Assembly (NCBI GenBank): GCA_049999765.1
Contig: JBNGIQ010009406.1
Coordinates: 62,001-126,000, forward strand
Length of the DNA: 64,000 bases
Source: Phaeoceros laevis
Lineage: Eukaryota; Anthocerotophyta; Anthocerotopsida; Notothyladales
Direction: 5' to 3'
Position 1 is the stretch's first letter; each line of letters starts with the position of its first letter. Below are positions 23,497 to 36,304 of the stretch, piece after piece. The position numbers were made by a program, and so were the translations under genes. A model generated the notes under the pieces. It was not told where the DNA came from and ran no database searches. It saw only the letters and a list, made by a program, of their open reading frames with translations.

Positions 23497-23836
23497 AGTT
23501 TACTGGTAGATCAGTTCTGAGGAGCTTCTAGGGATACGCGCCTGATTTTGCGGTGGTGGAGGATTTTGGTCGAGTTGTGTTCATCCATTGAGGATTTTAC
23601 TGCAACAGGTCGAGTTCTGTTCAGACTGATGACAGTTCAAACTGCTTACTGTACGAGATTGTTGGATCTGGAACACTGACTGAAAATGGAGAATTGCCAT
23701 TGTGATATGTACAGGGGAGGTCTTTCGGCTTATGAGATCCGAAGCCAGGGTAGCCACCTGATTTTTTCAGGCTGTTTACATGATTTGTGTCTGAATGTCT
23801 GATTGGTGTTGCAGAATGACTTAATCCTCGCAGTTT

Positions 23837-26800
23837 CTAGTCTTGAGCGTCCAACCTGCCACCTTTCTGTCCAAGAAGAGCCCAGGTCAGGGGGAGCTAG
23901 AGTTTGCAACAAAAAACATGTTGATTTGGGATAAGATGATAAAGAACATACTACCTTGTCTGAGTGGTCACGAGAACTGAGCAGACTTCCAGGATTGTAT
24001 ACATTTGACTGTGACAGCACATGAACACGAGGAGGAAGATTCACCGATGGCAAGTCAGGTGACAGTTTAACTGTCCAAATTGCAAGTTTCCTCTGGAGGT
24101 GAACATCTGGTTGAGTACTTCGCGGACAACCATCCAGCCAGGCACCTGAGCAGAAAGGGAGACAAGGCACAGTTGAGATCTCAGGAGTACGTCTCCACCT
24201 TGCCTGAGGTGGTGGGGCACTGAGATGCTCAGGCGTTTGGGCCTTCATCCTCTTCCTTCGTAACCTTGCTCGGAACTGCTCTTTGCTAGGCGAGGCAGCG
24301 GTTGCAGGAGCTATTGCATGGAACGAGTAAGGCTTCCCATCTGCTAAGAAAGCATCCTCTACAAGTAGTCTTTCATCACCCAATGGATGACTTGCATCTC
24401 CGGTTGGACCTCTGTTTTCCTGCACAATCCAGCCTTGGCAATACTGTTAGTCCAGGGTCACTGCGTCTTGTAACCAGTACAAGCACAAAACCAGTCAGCA
24501 TCTTGTTTCCTCGTCTAAGAAAACCTCTCACCGGAACTCTCTTAGGTACCGGTGTCAGGCAGACAATCTTGTTACAAGATATTGCCCGACGTCTATTTGC
24601 TTCATACAAACGGTGCCTTTCTTTGCACGAGCTATTCATCTTATACGACTTCTGGATACCCTGGGCTATCCTCCATTGCCGTGGCAATATTGCAGGATCC
24701 CGATAAGGGGCACAGGACTGCCACACTTTGGCCCAGTTATACTTAAGTTTTAAGGCCTGCATTTAGGAACCATTGTCAAACTGCACCAAACTCGAAAACG
24801 GCCTGGTTTTCTTTTGAAGATTCGGCACTGTAGCAGACATCATTAGGCCAACACAGCCTAAACGAACAGCACAGCAAATTCAGGTAAAACAACTTCGCAT
24901 GCAGGACAACAACTGAACTCAGGATAGATTGTTCAAACATTCTCATAACTTGTAACCCTTCAGTGGTTACTACAAATTCAGGCCGCAGTTCTGTATACTA
25001 GATGGCTAGTGCATGAAGTGCTCACCTTGCAAATAGAATCCCTTTCCGTGGATGTCAATGCTGACGATTTTATCCGCCTCACAGCCTGCCAACCAAGATG
25101 CAACACGATAAATAAGTGTGAGCGAGACTGCACAAGAAAACATCTGCACGCTTCATAAACATGCCCAATCAGGTCAAATTTGTTTTATGCATATATTCAA
25201 CTGGTAACATGCCACCTTAATGGGGTTCTCTGGAGCCCTTGACGAGCTCATGTTCTTCTGCCGTACAAAAATCTACCACCACGACAATGTAACTCCATCA
25301 AAACCGATGTGAAGACAAGTATCCTTGACTTCCCTTCGGAGTTATAACATGAATTAGCAAAATAGAATTCACATCCATCACAATAAACTGTTCTACTAAG
25401 TGAATCACGCAAACCTGGTGCACTGTCTTGGATGGGAGGAAACGTTCCTGTATCGCTTTCCAGTCAGTATTGTAGGTCATCAAGCCCATGGCAAGCAACC
25501 TGCAACAGCCAACGTGTGGAACGAATGAGTTAGTACAGTGAGCTGAATGGAAATAATCCCAACAATTTGCTTCGACTTTCATCACTTCAGCATATCTTCA
25601 GCAAAAAACACCAAATTGATTCTCCTCTTCAATGAGAAGAAATGGCTCTAGCGATGCTAGACAAGCTAGTTGCTTGAAAGCAATATTTAAGGTTTTAGGA
25701 AGATACTCACTCATCCTCCACGTCAGTAAAGAATAGGCGGTTGGCTGTTGCTGGAGGTGGAGCTTTGTGAGGAAATAAGGCTGGATTGAAGAGCGGAAGA
25801 AACATCTGAATGGCACTTACAACACCCTTCGGAACAAGAGCTATAGATTGCTTCTTGGTACTCTCCACAAGAGCAGCTGCCATCGTCCTCTTTCCATGGG
25901 TTTTTAAGGAAGCAACCACAGATCCATCATGATTTCGTGACCCTGGATTGGCTTGCGACTGCAGTGCCTTTGGAGTGGGAAATAAGGGCTCCCTTTCACA
26001 TTCACTGTGGTACCCTCCACTCTCCACGTGCCGCTGCATATACTGTTGAACAACTGCAGAGGAGCCCTCGAATTAGGGGATAGGTACTTGGAACCTCCAC
26101 AAAGGCCTTGTGCAGGAACTTCGGAATCTAACCTGTGGCAATATTCGCAAGAAATTCCTGCACTCTCGATAGTGGAGCAACGTCCATAAGGGATCGAACT
26201 GGCTGTGATGATGCCCACTGTGTAGCAGAATGACAAGCTGCAACTGTGTTTGATCCACATGGGAGGATTTTCCCAGTATTTCCAGTAAAGGAATGTAAAT
26301 CAACAGCATTGACTGTTTGATGAGATGACGACCCTGCACTTCCTGAAATCACCCAAGTCAGGAGCAACCAAATCAGTTACAGTCATAATAGCCCTATGAG
26401 CATGACAAATGGGTGCGCACGATGTCACAAATTACGAGAGCCTACTGTGGGGGAACCCTACCACAATCATCTTGATCAGCAGTGTTCTCAGCATCGTCCT
26501 GCAGCCATTCTACGATATCACAGATAGAACTGCTGCCGGAGTGGCATAAGAAATCCTCTGTGACAGAGGGGTGGATATACGGTGGCCTGAAACAAAAATC
26601 AGGAAAGGCACTTCTCTTCCATGACAGTATTGCACTTCTCCTCTCTGCCATTTCGACGAGCATCTTGTGAGTGTCAATGGCAATCTGCTGGCGTGACGGC
26701 TCAAGAATGGAGAGGGCAAAAACCTGTATGAGGAGCTGAACATGCTCGTGAATCAAGGAGTGGAGCTGCCCTATCTGATGAGCTGTGAATCCGTTCACAG

Positions 26801-27674
26801 GGATCGTGCTTTTGGTGGCTGGCGCATGTCCATTCCCTGCCTCTCCAGTTATGCCCTCTAAAGATTTCCTCAGTGTTGAGCTCTCGGCATAAGGGATTAG
26901 TGGCCGTAACCGACCTGTGCCTACACACCGAAGCCTTTCCTTCTTCTGTCCTTGAGACCTCTGTCGGCGCTTCTCTCTTGTTACTATCTTGTGCCTCTGC
27001 CTTACAAAATTGTCTAATCCACCCTCAGCCTTCCCTTCACGGTCGCTTGCCAAGGCCTCTTCAATTTCAGCTTCAAAGTCACCATCGTCGTCATCCTCCT
27101 CCTCCTCAAGGATAGGATCTTGCTTGGAACTACTACTATCTGGTGCAGCGCCCTCTTCCAACACTGCAGCAAGGAACTTCTGGTACTCCTCCTGGTCATT
27201 CACGTTAGGGTAGTACTCCTCCTCATCGGGCTCTTGCAAAAATGTCTCAAGTTGATCAAGTGACATGTCAGCCAGGGAGTAGTGTGCTCGAGTACGTTTG
27301 CAGATTGCATCTGGTACACAAGCATCTGCATCTTTTGAATCCTGCTCCGAATTTTCTGCATCTTGTGAACGCAGCTGAGGTTTCAGAATGAAGTCTTTCG
27401 CAGTTGCAAGCCCAAGGACGTGGTCGCTCCTCTTGGAGATGAAGGGATGCTGTTTATGACCAATATCTAAGTGCATAGAACATTCATTGAGGACAGCGGG
27501 ATTTCCCTCTCGCCCATCATTTTCGTCAGCATCCTGCGGCCGTTCATTGTAATTGTTAGCAGCGTCTTCGTCTTCCTCGTAATTGTACTCCTCTTCCTCC
27601 ACCTCGCTTCCTAGCTCAAGCAGATCATCATCCTCTTCCCCACGTATTCCGTCCTCTTTTTGTGTCTCCAACAT
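23837..27674 (-). CDS. GON4L/YARP-like nuclear protein
   Basis: The first exon (27674-26462) encodes a very acidic N-terminus (EVEEEEYNYEEDEDAAN) and the core FTAHQIGQLHSLIHEHVQLL and FRPPYIHPSV. Further exons follow at about 26342-26130, 26057-25712, 25501-25412, 25270-25219, 25088-25023 and 24763-24470, then 24424-23958. They encode NRLFFTDVEDELLAMGLMTY, TDWKAIQERFLPSKTVHQIF, VRQKNMSSSRAPENPIKAV and YRDPAILPRQWRIAQGIQKS. The LFTDxEDELLxxGL...DWxxIQxxFLP...RQWRIAxGxQKSY signature is that of the GON4L family, which has Myb/SANT-like repeats and acts as a transcriptional co-repressor in animals. Nuclear location is inferred. The 3' end is uncertain: a last small exon ending at 23837, or read-through to 23730. 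Confidence 0.8.
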
Positions 27675-28101
27675 CTCAGTATCTTACGAAGTCCCAGAAT
27701 TGATGAGTGCTCTGCTGCTCCAGGTGCCGTGAGGACCCCAAAATCTGCCCTTCCGCAGTTCTATCGACAAACACCTGGTGCGTTCAAGCCCATTGTTTCT
27801 GCTTGTAGGGTTTGTAAGTATGTCAGCATCGCGCGTGCAATTACCTCGCCACATTCTTCCCCCGCCTTACCGTCCTAGACAGCTTCAGACTTCATTTGCC
27901 TCATTCACATGCGCCTGCTGGCTAAAGACGCGGCAATTCAGATGAGAATTCGAATTGAAAGCGATCTGTAGCAGTATAGGACAAGTTGGCGTCCCCTGCA
28001 AGCTGATTGGCTGCTTCGTAGATGCGGACGGAGCGGGACAAGTGAGAGGCTGGGGGTGGATAAACATGATACGTAAGCGCCATTCCACGCAAGTGCCCCA
28101 T

Positions 28102-28197
28102 GAAGATTCCTACAAACAGTGGCGTGGTCACGGGTGTGATTCAAAGTGTCAAGATTCCTATCGACAGAGACGTGGTCACGGGTGTGATTCGGAGGGA
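28102..28197 (+). repeat. 48 bp tandem duplication
   Basis: Two imperfect copies share aagattccta at the left and cgtggtcacgggtgtgattc at the right, with a period of 48 bp. Confidence 0.8.
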
Positions 28198-28297
28198 AGT
28201 TATCTACAGTAAGTTATCACTGGACTCACGCTGCCTTGGTCTTTGTCTAGTCGCACGACCTAGTCTAGTGAGATCTGCGGCTCAGTGCCTTGTAATG

Positions 28298-28399
28298 AGG
28301 ACTGCATTGCATCCATCCTGCTGCGGTGGCTACACTGCCTGAATAATCAGGACTGCATTGCATCTATCCTGCTGCAGTGGCCGCATTGCCTAAATCAGT
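28298..28399 (+). repeat. 51 bp tandem duplication
   Basis: Two imperfect copies begin aggactgcattgcatc at 28298 and 28349, followed by atcctgctgc and a cactgcct/cattgcct end. Confidence 0.8.
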
Positions 28400-29078
28400 T
28401 TTCAACAAGTTCTTACCTTCAACTTCACTGGTACATACTCTACTGTCTGAGTGCATCAACGAGCGGGAAACCTGCTCATCCCAGCAATCACCAAAGACTA
28501 CCTCGCAAGTAGTCAGTAAAACGTCCAGCAATTCTGTCAACTTTGTATTGCTCCTCGCTTCTTGTGAATTTCTAGGAAAAAAAGCCCCCTCAATCATCAC
28601 GGCCCCGCTTGCGCTCTTTGCATTAAAAGCCTGCAGGAGTAGGCTTTTAACAGTCAATCCTGGGGGCTTCACCGCACAGCAGCAGATCACACAACTCCCT
28701 GCTGTCTGAAAGGTGTATGCACTCAAACCCTGAACCAAAACGATGGGAAGATGTGAGGATGATCAGTTGTGCCCAAGAGATAGTAACAAAAGCTCACGCT
28801 CAGTATTCTTACACTAGGATGAATATCTAAGCGCTGCATTCTTCATGACATGGGGCAAGGAAAAACAAGGTCTCAGCAGGATACCTCAGGAGGCACTTGA
28901 CTTGGCAGCCAGCATCCAGTCCACTTCGAGACGAACATTTCCAGAAACAGAAGGTCCCTCGGTAACAATAGGTGCTCTTGACTAGCTGTGCGTGTCCAAC
29001 AAGTAGGCTCTGTATAGTAATATTGGCCACTTGACTTCGTTTCTTACATCAGCCGCGAGGATGTATATCGTTGCTAGT

Positions 29079-32000
29079 TCAAGTCTCCTCAAACGGGCCA
29101 CATACTCTTTTAATCACTTCTTTTATGTCGGAACACAAAAGAAGACTCAGGCCACTTTCCACTAATGTTTTCCCTGCGAACTTGGGAATCACAGCTCTTT
29201 TGAACCCCATTTTCCCAGCCTCAGCAAGCCGTCGCTCCAATTGTCCAACCTGAAACACAGAATACACGCTAGGCATATTATGGGCATGACAGTTCACAGG
29301 AACAACCATAAGAGGAAAGCCGTAGTGAATCGCACTGTCTGTATAATGCTTACAGATCTCAGTTCACCGCCAAGTCCGATTTCTCCAATGAATACGATGT
29401 CTTTAGGAACTGGTTTCTCCAAATAGCTGAGATTCAACACCACACAAGGCTTAGCAACTTAGAGGCAGCATGCACCAGCAAAAAGGAGACATGAAAGAGT
29501 TTGTAAAACCTGACCTACTGGCTATTGCAACAGCAATAGCAACGTCTGCAGCAGGTTCGTGCAGCTGGAGACCCCCAACGACATTAAGAAAAACATCCTG
29601 AGCCGGACACAAGAGGTTACGCGAGGCTCACAAAGACCGTTGTACAACGCTCTTTTAAAGCGGAATTGTGCACAGGATAAATGTTAGAAGAGGAGCACCT
29701 GACTGGACAGACTTAGCCCTGCTTGTTTGGAAAGCACCTGCCGGAAGGAATGAAACAAGCTTCAAAACCTTGCATGTCTTCAACAACTGTGACTAGCCGA
29801 AGATTATAAACTTACAGAATACACAAACATGACAGCTTAAAAGAAGAGCATACCGCAAGAAGTAGGGATAACCGTTGTGAATCAACTCCGCTTGCAGTGC
29901 GCCTACCAGCTTGGGCAACAGATGCACACAAGGCCTATGCTGCAAAAAATGACTAGTCAACAACACACCAAGGGGCCGCAGATCAGAAGGTTGTAACCAG
30001 ATCGTACCTGCACCTCCAGCAACAAAGGGCGGGAACCTTCCATTGTTACAGCCACAGCAGCTGAAGCTGCATGATTTGAATCAACTGCTCGATCACTGAG
30101 GAAAAGCTCACTTGGGTTTGGCACAGCAACAAGACCACCTTTGATCATCTCGAACACTCCAACCTAAAGTAGGTCAAAATTTACCCAATGGACTTCAGTT
30201 AATAATTAAACACAACAGCAAATATGCATACACAAGAAGGCCAAGTATGCAGATAGACAGATAGCTACAAGAGCAACCTCATCTGTAGATCCATATCTAT
30301 TCTTCACTGCTCTGAGGAGCCGATGTGACTGTAGCCTCTCACCCTGCCAACAAGACGAATTGAGATAGAAATTATTGCACTAGAACCTGCACAGACTTAA
30401 GGCTTCAGTCAGGGTGCGTTCACCATCTTTATGCACAAAACAGACCTCCATGTAGAGGACCACATCAACTATGTGTTCAAGAACTCTAGGTCCAGCAACA
30501 TCTCCAGTTTTAGTCACATGCCCCACCTGAATGATAGAAATGTGGAGATTATGGCAAGTGACAAGTCCTGCCCAGAAAATGGATCACTCTGACATTATTT
30601 AATTCTGTCGTGCTAGAAACTGTCAAGGTACTACAGCCGAGGGATCGGTCAATGGGAATACCAGGAAGATGGGAATGTGGGACTGCTTTGCGATTCTGAG
30701 CAAGGCGGTAGCACACTCTCTCACCTGTTACAGCACAAATCAGCAGCGTTGAAAAGTGAAACAGAAAGTGCTTACAGCGAACAGCCGAGACCAAATGATA
30801 TGGGTGAGGGCCTGGTCACCTGACTCACACTCCCAGCACTGCCCGTTGCTTCAGGCAAGTACATTGCTTGGATAGAGTCAATAACCACTGCCCTTGGCAA
30901 AAGGTCCCTGATAGCTTTCAGTACCAGCTGGAAACAAACCATAACATGACATTCAGCAGACATATCCAAGGTTGACACCGTTCCAGCATGTGCCAATAGA
31001 GAGAATGCAGCCGATGGGCACCACAAAGATGGTGGATGACTAGATACGGCAGAGGAAAACCTCAAGGTCTGTGGCGGAATAGAGAAACAATTCGTCTGCC
31101 ATGACATTCAGACGGTCAGCACGCCCACTGATTTGCTCTACGTTCTGCAGTTGACAACAAAGTACAAGGGTTTCACCGGCACTACAAAATACACCTCAAG
31201 ATTTGAATTGGAGCCAGATCTGGGATTCACAAAACATGAAATTTGATTTACTATCAACAAAAATAGCTCAAGAACTGTAATACCTCTTCTCCAGACACGT
31301 AGAGCACTGGACACGGATGACTGGAGTCAGAACCCTCAGCAAGGAGCCCAGCAACCTGTGGTAAACATCCGGCCCATCACACTGAATACAGGCGATAGAG
31401 AAGAAGTTGGAAACCCTCAACTAGATGCCAGACTCATCCCCTTTCAGGCAGATAGGGCAAGCACATGCATTAATTCTCACACGTCAACAACCAGCAGAAG
31501 GTGAGAGAAGTGCCTGCAGGAGAAGTGTACTCTTTCCCACGCCAGGATCACCACCAACAAGTAACAGCGACCCTGGAAAACAGTATTTTCGTGAGCTACA
31601 CCGAGCTGATTGTCGTTGCTTGACATGATGTGAGATAAATGATCGAGGACATGTCACCGTGCACGAGTCCGCCCCCAAGTACTCTGAAACTTCTTCCCCA
31701 GTATCACCAGGCCTGCAAAATGCAGCACCAGACCCAAATTAAGCTGGTCGCTCGACTTGCCTTGATACCTTGATACTGGCCACAGAGTAATCAACCGTTG
31801 CACGCACAACTGGAGCCTGCTGAGTTGCGGAGTGCCCCCACTGAGGATGTCCCGAACCCGCTGCGGGCCAACATCTTTGAACTGCAGCCATCCGCGTTGG
31901 GCAATGTCTGTTTCTTCAAGAGTGCCACGAGAGTTAGGGGCAAGACGGTCGATGGCCCGGATGGCAGCCCCCCCGCCGGTGCCGGAACCAGTGATATCAG

Positions 32001-32259
32001 ATGCAGCGGGGCGAAGCTCCCTGAACTGCTTCAGCGTGTTGACGGAGTTGCAGCTCTTGCACTCGCCCCACCACTGGGGGAAGGACTGCCCGCAGCTGTC
32101 GCACACCCAGTGCACCCTTGTCTTAGCCTGTTTGCTAGATTGCGACTCGGAGCGGCCCGCCACAGGGGTGGCAGAGCACAGAACTCGTCGAAAATGCGCC
32201 CCAGTTCGGCAGGGCAGCATAACCAGGCCCAAGCCCAGGCGGAGGAGCAGCCGCTGCAT
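29079..32259 (-). CDS. RADA: Organellar RadA/Sms DNA recombination protein
   Basis: The gene has many short exons on the minus strand. In order they encode a basic N-terminus, a four-Cys zinc finger ([20 protein letters not shown]), Walker [19 protein letters not shown], the LYVSGEE motif, Walker [19 protein letters not shown], a [17 protein letters not shown] block, and the RadA motif [10 protein letters not shown] Lon-protease-like C-domain follows ([35 protein letters not shown]). All diagnostic parts of RadA are present, so the gene looks intact. RadA is a hexameric DnaB-like helicase that extends recombination intermediates by branch migration. Plant RADA is of bacterial origin and works in mitochondria and plastids. 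The first ~45 residues are Arg/Leu-rich with few acidic residues and fit an organelle presequence. The exact exon borders were not all checked. Confidence 0.93.
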
Positions 32260-32755
32260 CCTCTGATTCCCCTCCAGTCCAACGGGGTTGTTTTGTGTTG
32301 AGGTTCGCTAAAACGAAACAACCTTGCCATTCACCCATGAATCATTTCTGTTGGTGGAGTGTTAGATGTGCCCCTCAGGTTTTGTGACAGGGGTTCAATT
32401 GCCACCAGTAGCTGCTGGTGCACACACTCGTAAGGGGTGTCACATGATCGACTAGCAATGTCCTACCATCGTCTGCTCTGCTTGCCTTCCCCTGCTCGCA
32501 CCACATCCAGATACTTCTTGTCCGTCCGCCAGCTCTGGGTTCCGGTGGCCGTTAGGCAGCATTCTGCATCCACCTCCAAGCAACTGCAGGCCAGAGCACT
32601 TTCTGTCAATCTTGAGGGCATTGGTACCCAATCAACAAACATTTCTTTCTGCCCTAAAAGCTTGCAGAATCCTGGTCGAATTGGAGGAGGTGAGTCAGAA
32701 GTGCAGGAAGAAGTGTTCAACAGGGGTGTCTTGAGCAAGTGAGAGAAATCCACTC
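32260..32755. other. Upstream region of RADA; uncertain small ORF
   Basis: A plus-strand frame from an ATG at 32461 to 32742 has a presequence-like composition but no domain. It may be chance. The RADA promoter must lie here. Confidence 0.35.
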
Positions 32756-32944
32756 AGATTTATTTAGTGAATAAAGAGTTTCAGTCAGATGCACTTGTAG
32801 CTAACATTGCGAGTGGATGTGTGTGGCAAATGTAAGAGCCTGCCAGATGCTAGGAATGTCTTTGAGAGCATCCCACGACGTGACGGGGTTTCCTGGACTG
32901 CCATGATCTTCGCCTGTGCCCACATGGAGGCTGTCCGGAGCTGA
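32756..32944 (+). pseudogene. Relic of a PLS-class PPR gene
   Basis: The plus strand reads FQSDALVANI, then in another frame VDVCGKCKSLPDARNVFESI, PRRDGVSWTAMIFACAHM and a stop at 32942-32944. This is one and a half typical PPR units of the kind 'ALVDMYGKCGSLxDARxVFxxMPxRDVVSWTAMI', with a frame change in the middle. Nothing PPR-like was found on either side, so it is an isolated decayed fragment. Confidence 0.8.
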
Positions 32945-33353
32945 GCTGTAGGGAGCCCTCAAGGAGGACTGAAAGTTGTCCCAGGTTTGCTTACTAGTCA
33001 CGGTATCACCAGTACATGTTGCACAAGAAGCAGCTAGTAGTTACCTTACAAAATCGTAAGGTAACTGCAAGTCTGCAACGGCACGAGTCAAAGATAAGGG
33101 TGACCACTAGTACTTCCAAATCCTGCCTCATAGTGGGGGCACTTCATTTGAAGAGAAACACACCGTCTCGAAACATCATCCCAAGCTCAGATATTACACC
33201 TGGAAATCCAGAGACCAGTGTTGTCCCACCATCTGCTGGTGCATTCCTTTTTCTTTCTCCACATTCTGTACAGCTATACACAAACGGACATACGGAATCC
33301 AGTACAGAAGTAGTATGGACCACTGGAGACCGTGACGACCAACCTTCATTCCT

Positions 33354-34308
33354 TCACTTGGAAGGCGCCCCCTGCATTTCCCACCTCATGTCTTCAGAGA
33401 ATCGTTGATACGCAGCCCGAACATCCCCGTCGGTGAGCAGGAGGTACGCCTGGGCAACCTCGTCGTCCACTCGCAAGCTCCTCTTGAGGGAGTGGAGGAT
33501 GCCTCTGGCGACTCTGTCCTGGCTGCTCCTGCAGAAGTCGGAGTGCAGCAGCGACACCTTGGTGTGGTGGGCAGCCCTGGAGCCCTCCAGGTAGAGCACA
33601 GCCACCTCCCGCTTCGCGAACATGTCCACCTCGATGAAACAGGTCTGGCCTTCCAGGAGCTCGGCCCGAAGCACAGGTACGAGCAGGCGCTTGCGCGAGT
33701 GGATGGCGTACTCCGTCATCATGTTGTTCAGCCGCAGGATGTCCGGCACCTGCGCATCACCACCACCACCACCGGTATCATCATCGGCTCCCAAATCTTC
33801 CACCTTCCACGAACCCTAATCCAGGAGCCCCATCTCCAGGCTGCCTCGCACACACACACAAACCACCTATCCATCTGCCTGGCTGCCTCTGCTGCATCTA
33901 AGACACCACACCCCTGCGTGGACGCCAAATGCGGCAACCATCCCCAGCACTCAAATGCGAGATCAACGTCTGTCACCGCACCTGAACCTGGTACCGCACA
34001 GCCAGGCTGCGCACCGTGTCCTGCCGCTGCAGCTCGTGGGAGATGGCGAACTGGCTCAGCCGCTGGCCCCGCCAGAAGCTCCCGGAAGCAGGCAGCCCCC
34101 GCACCTCCTTCACCTTCCACGCCGCCCGGAAGGCTCCGGCCATCACCTCCGGGTCGGCCACAATCTGCTGCCACAGCCGGCACACGCAGGCCGCCCGCGC
34201 CATCGCCGGCACCGGGAGCTTCCGCAGAATGACGTGCCACACCTCCGCAGGCAGGTCGCCATCGCCAGCCCGGCCTCGGCCGAGCTCCAGGCCTCGGCCG
34301 TCCGCCAT
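33354..34308 (-). CDS. F-box protein with LysM domain
   Basis: Two exons, about 34308-33983 and 33749-33354, join in phase 0 and give about 240 residues. Residues ~20-65 form an F-box (DLPAEVWHVILRKLPVPAMA, then ACVCRLWQQIVADPEV). A LysM-like segment spans the splice site (DTVRSLAVRYQVQVPDILRL, NNMMTEYAIHSRKRLLVPV). The C-terminal part resembles the DnaJ-like tail of plant F-box/LysM proteins (SDFCRSSQDRVARGILHSLK, DDEVAQAYLLLTDGDVRAAY). F-box proteins recruit targets to SCF ubiquitin ligases. LysM binds N-acetylglucosamine polymers outside the cell, but this protein has no signal peptide, so a cytosolic or nuclear role is more likely. The architecture matches the small, conserved plant family typified by At1g55000. 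The target is unknown. Confidence 0.85.
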
Positions 34309-35003
34309 AGCCGTGGTGCACATTCCGAAACCGCTGGGCCAGGCGACCGTATGAAACCGACCCGCCGGCCAAGAAAGGTTCGAACTTGAAACCTAACCGC
34401 GGGACAACGACTGACCGCGACGAAAGGACGCGTTCGGAACTCTTCAGAAGCAGAATACGGCCGCCGGCCGCGCCTGTCACCGACCAACCGGCACCGGCTG
34501 TTTTTCTGCGTTGCGTCGGGGAAGCCTAATAAGTCCTCCGCGTCTCGGACAGTTATCTGCACATGTCCTCCTCCGACAGGTCACAGCCGCTGACGTCGCT
34601 GGCCGCGTATGACCTCCCTGTGAGTGCGTTCAGACACGATCGCCCACGAATTAGACCGCTGATTCCAGGTCTCCGCAGCAATGCGACAAGCTTGTGTGTG
34701 GTTTTTTCTCCAGACAGCGTCTCTTCTGACAAAAGCGTAAAAAACGACTTGTAACGAAAATCGGCGCGGGAGGTCAAACACGAAACCCCGATGCTTCTCC
34801 CACCTGCGACCAATGAACTCGTCCAAGATTGAGCCCTACATAACGTCACCCTCCTCCCAGCGTTTCCTCAAACACTTGCCGACCCCGATCGATCATAGCC
34901 ACCTCCGACTGCACCTCCTCCTGTCTGTCGCGAATTCATCGATCCCAAGCGCACGCTTCGATTCTTCTCGAATTCGTATTTTTGCGACAAAAATCGTGTC
35001 GAA
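34309..35003. other. Divergent promoter region
   Basis: The interval lies between the F-box/LysM gene (-) and the peroxidase gene (+). Short frames on both strands overlap each other and show no domain. Both promoters should lie here. Confidence 0.45.
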
Positions 35004-36304
35004 ATGGGGCACCGGGAATTAGCTGTGGCTGCCCTGATTGCGTTGGTGCTGCTGGCTGGCCATCAAGGGACGATCAAGGTCGCCTCCGCCCAGCTGGAAA
35101 CGGGATTCTACAACACGAGGTGCCCCAATGCGAGCGTGGAGGGCATCATCGAGAACGCTGTTTTCGCCGGGTTCAACAGCCTGCCCGGAAACACCGCTGG
35201 CATACTTCGCCTGTTCTTCCACGACTGCTTCGTGCGGGTAAGCTTTTCGGGGAGTGCTTGGATTCCAGCACTATGTGCTTGGATTCCAGCACTATACTGA
35301 AATTCATTCATTCATGATAGTACTAGTGAATGACTGTACGGGAATTCATTCATTCATGGTAGTACTAGTGAATGACTATACTGGAATTCATTCATTCATG
35401 GTAGTGCCTGATTGCAGCACTATACTGGAATTCATTCATTCATTCATGGTATCGTACATGCAGGGATGCGACGCGTCCCTGCTGCTGGACGGGTCCAGCT
35501 CGGAGCAGACGGGCGCGCCCAACGCCGGCACGCTGCGGGGCCAGAGCATCATCGACGCCGCCAAGGCCGCCCTGGAGGAGGTGTGCCCGGGAGTCGTCTC
35601 CTGCGCCGACGTGCTGGCCTACGCTGCCCGCGACAGCGTGGTGGTCGCCGGCGGCCCTCACTGGGAAGTGGAAGCGGGGCGGCGGGACGGGAGCACCTCG
35701 CTGGCGTCCGACACGCTGGGGCCGTTGCCCGGCCCAGCCTCCGACGTGGCCGCGCTCACCGCCGCCTTCACCGCCCAGGGCCTCACCCAGACTGACATGA
35801 TCGCGCTATCAGGTATGAAGCTCGCCTCGCTTCCCGTACCTTCATTTCAACAGTCCGTCGATGCATCGAGTACTGATCGATGCGGCAATCCTCGCAGGGG
35901 CGCACACGATCGGGCAGGCGCATTGCTCTTCCATCGCCGCCCGGCTGGCCAACAACGACAGCACGCTCAACCCCGACTACCGCGACCAGCTGGTGGCGGA
36001 GTGCCCGCTGGACGGCTCCCAGGCGGGCAGGCTGATCGACAACGACCCGCCGCCGCCGGTGCCGGCCACCGTGTTCGATAACCGCTACTACCTCAACCTG
36101 GCGCAGGGGCGGGGGCTCTTCTTCTCCGACCAGGTGCTGCAGGAGGACCCCGCCACCAGCGCCACCGTGCAGGAGTACGCGGGCAGCCAGGCTCGCTTCT
36201 TCGCCGACTTCATCACCGCCATGCTCAAAATGGGCCGCATCAACGTCTTGACCGGCGACCAGGGCGAGATCAGGACAAACTGCCGCATCGTCAACCGGCA
36301 GTAG
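35004..36304 (+). CDS. Class III secretory peroxidase
   Basis: Three exons, about 35004-35237, 35464-35812 and 35898-36304, give 329 residues, the normal length. The N-terminus is a signal peptide (ALIALVLLAGHQGT core), so the protein is secreted to the wall or vacuole. The distal haem motif is GILRLFFHDCFV with catalytic Arg and His. The structural block GCDASLLLDG follows, then GVVSCADVLAYAARDSV, and the proximal haem-ligand motif GAHTIGQAHC. The end is MLKMGRINVLTGDQGEIRTN plus the last conserved Cys. All key residues are visible. Such enzymes oxidise phenolics with H2O2 in lignification and defence; the substrate here is unknown. The first intron is full of a minisatellite (listed separately). 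GC content of exons 2 and 3 is much higher than in neighbouring genes. Confidence 0.96.
35245..35460 (+). repeat. Minisatellite inside the first peroxidase intron
   Basis: The intron consists largely of repeated blocks: two gcttggattccagcactat units, then three or four units built of ggaattcattcattcatg and gtagtactagtgaatgacta. They end just before the acceptor at 35463. Unit length is about 54 bp in the central part. Confidence 0.85.

Larger units (their letters stand above)
27675..29078. other. Intergenic stretch with small tandem repeats
   Basis: A 124-codon minus-strand frame (28364-28738) and a 67-codon one (28827-29030) have no recognised domain; they could be exons of an unknown gene or chance. 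Two short tandem duplications lie within the stretch and are listed separately. Confidence 0.4.

Noticed and set aside
33405-34232. 275-codon plus-strand frame
   Set aside because: It is the antisense shadow of the F-box/LysM gene in GC-rich sequence.
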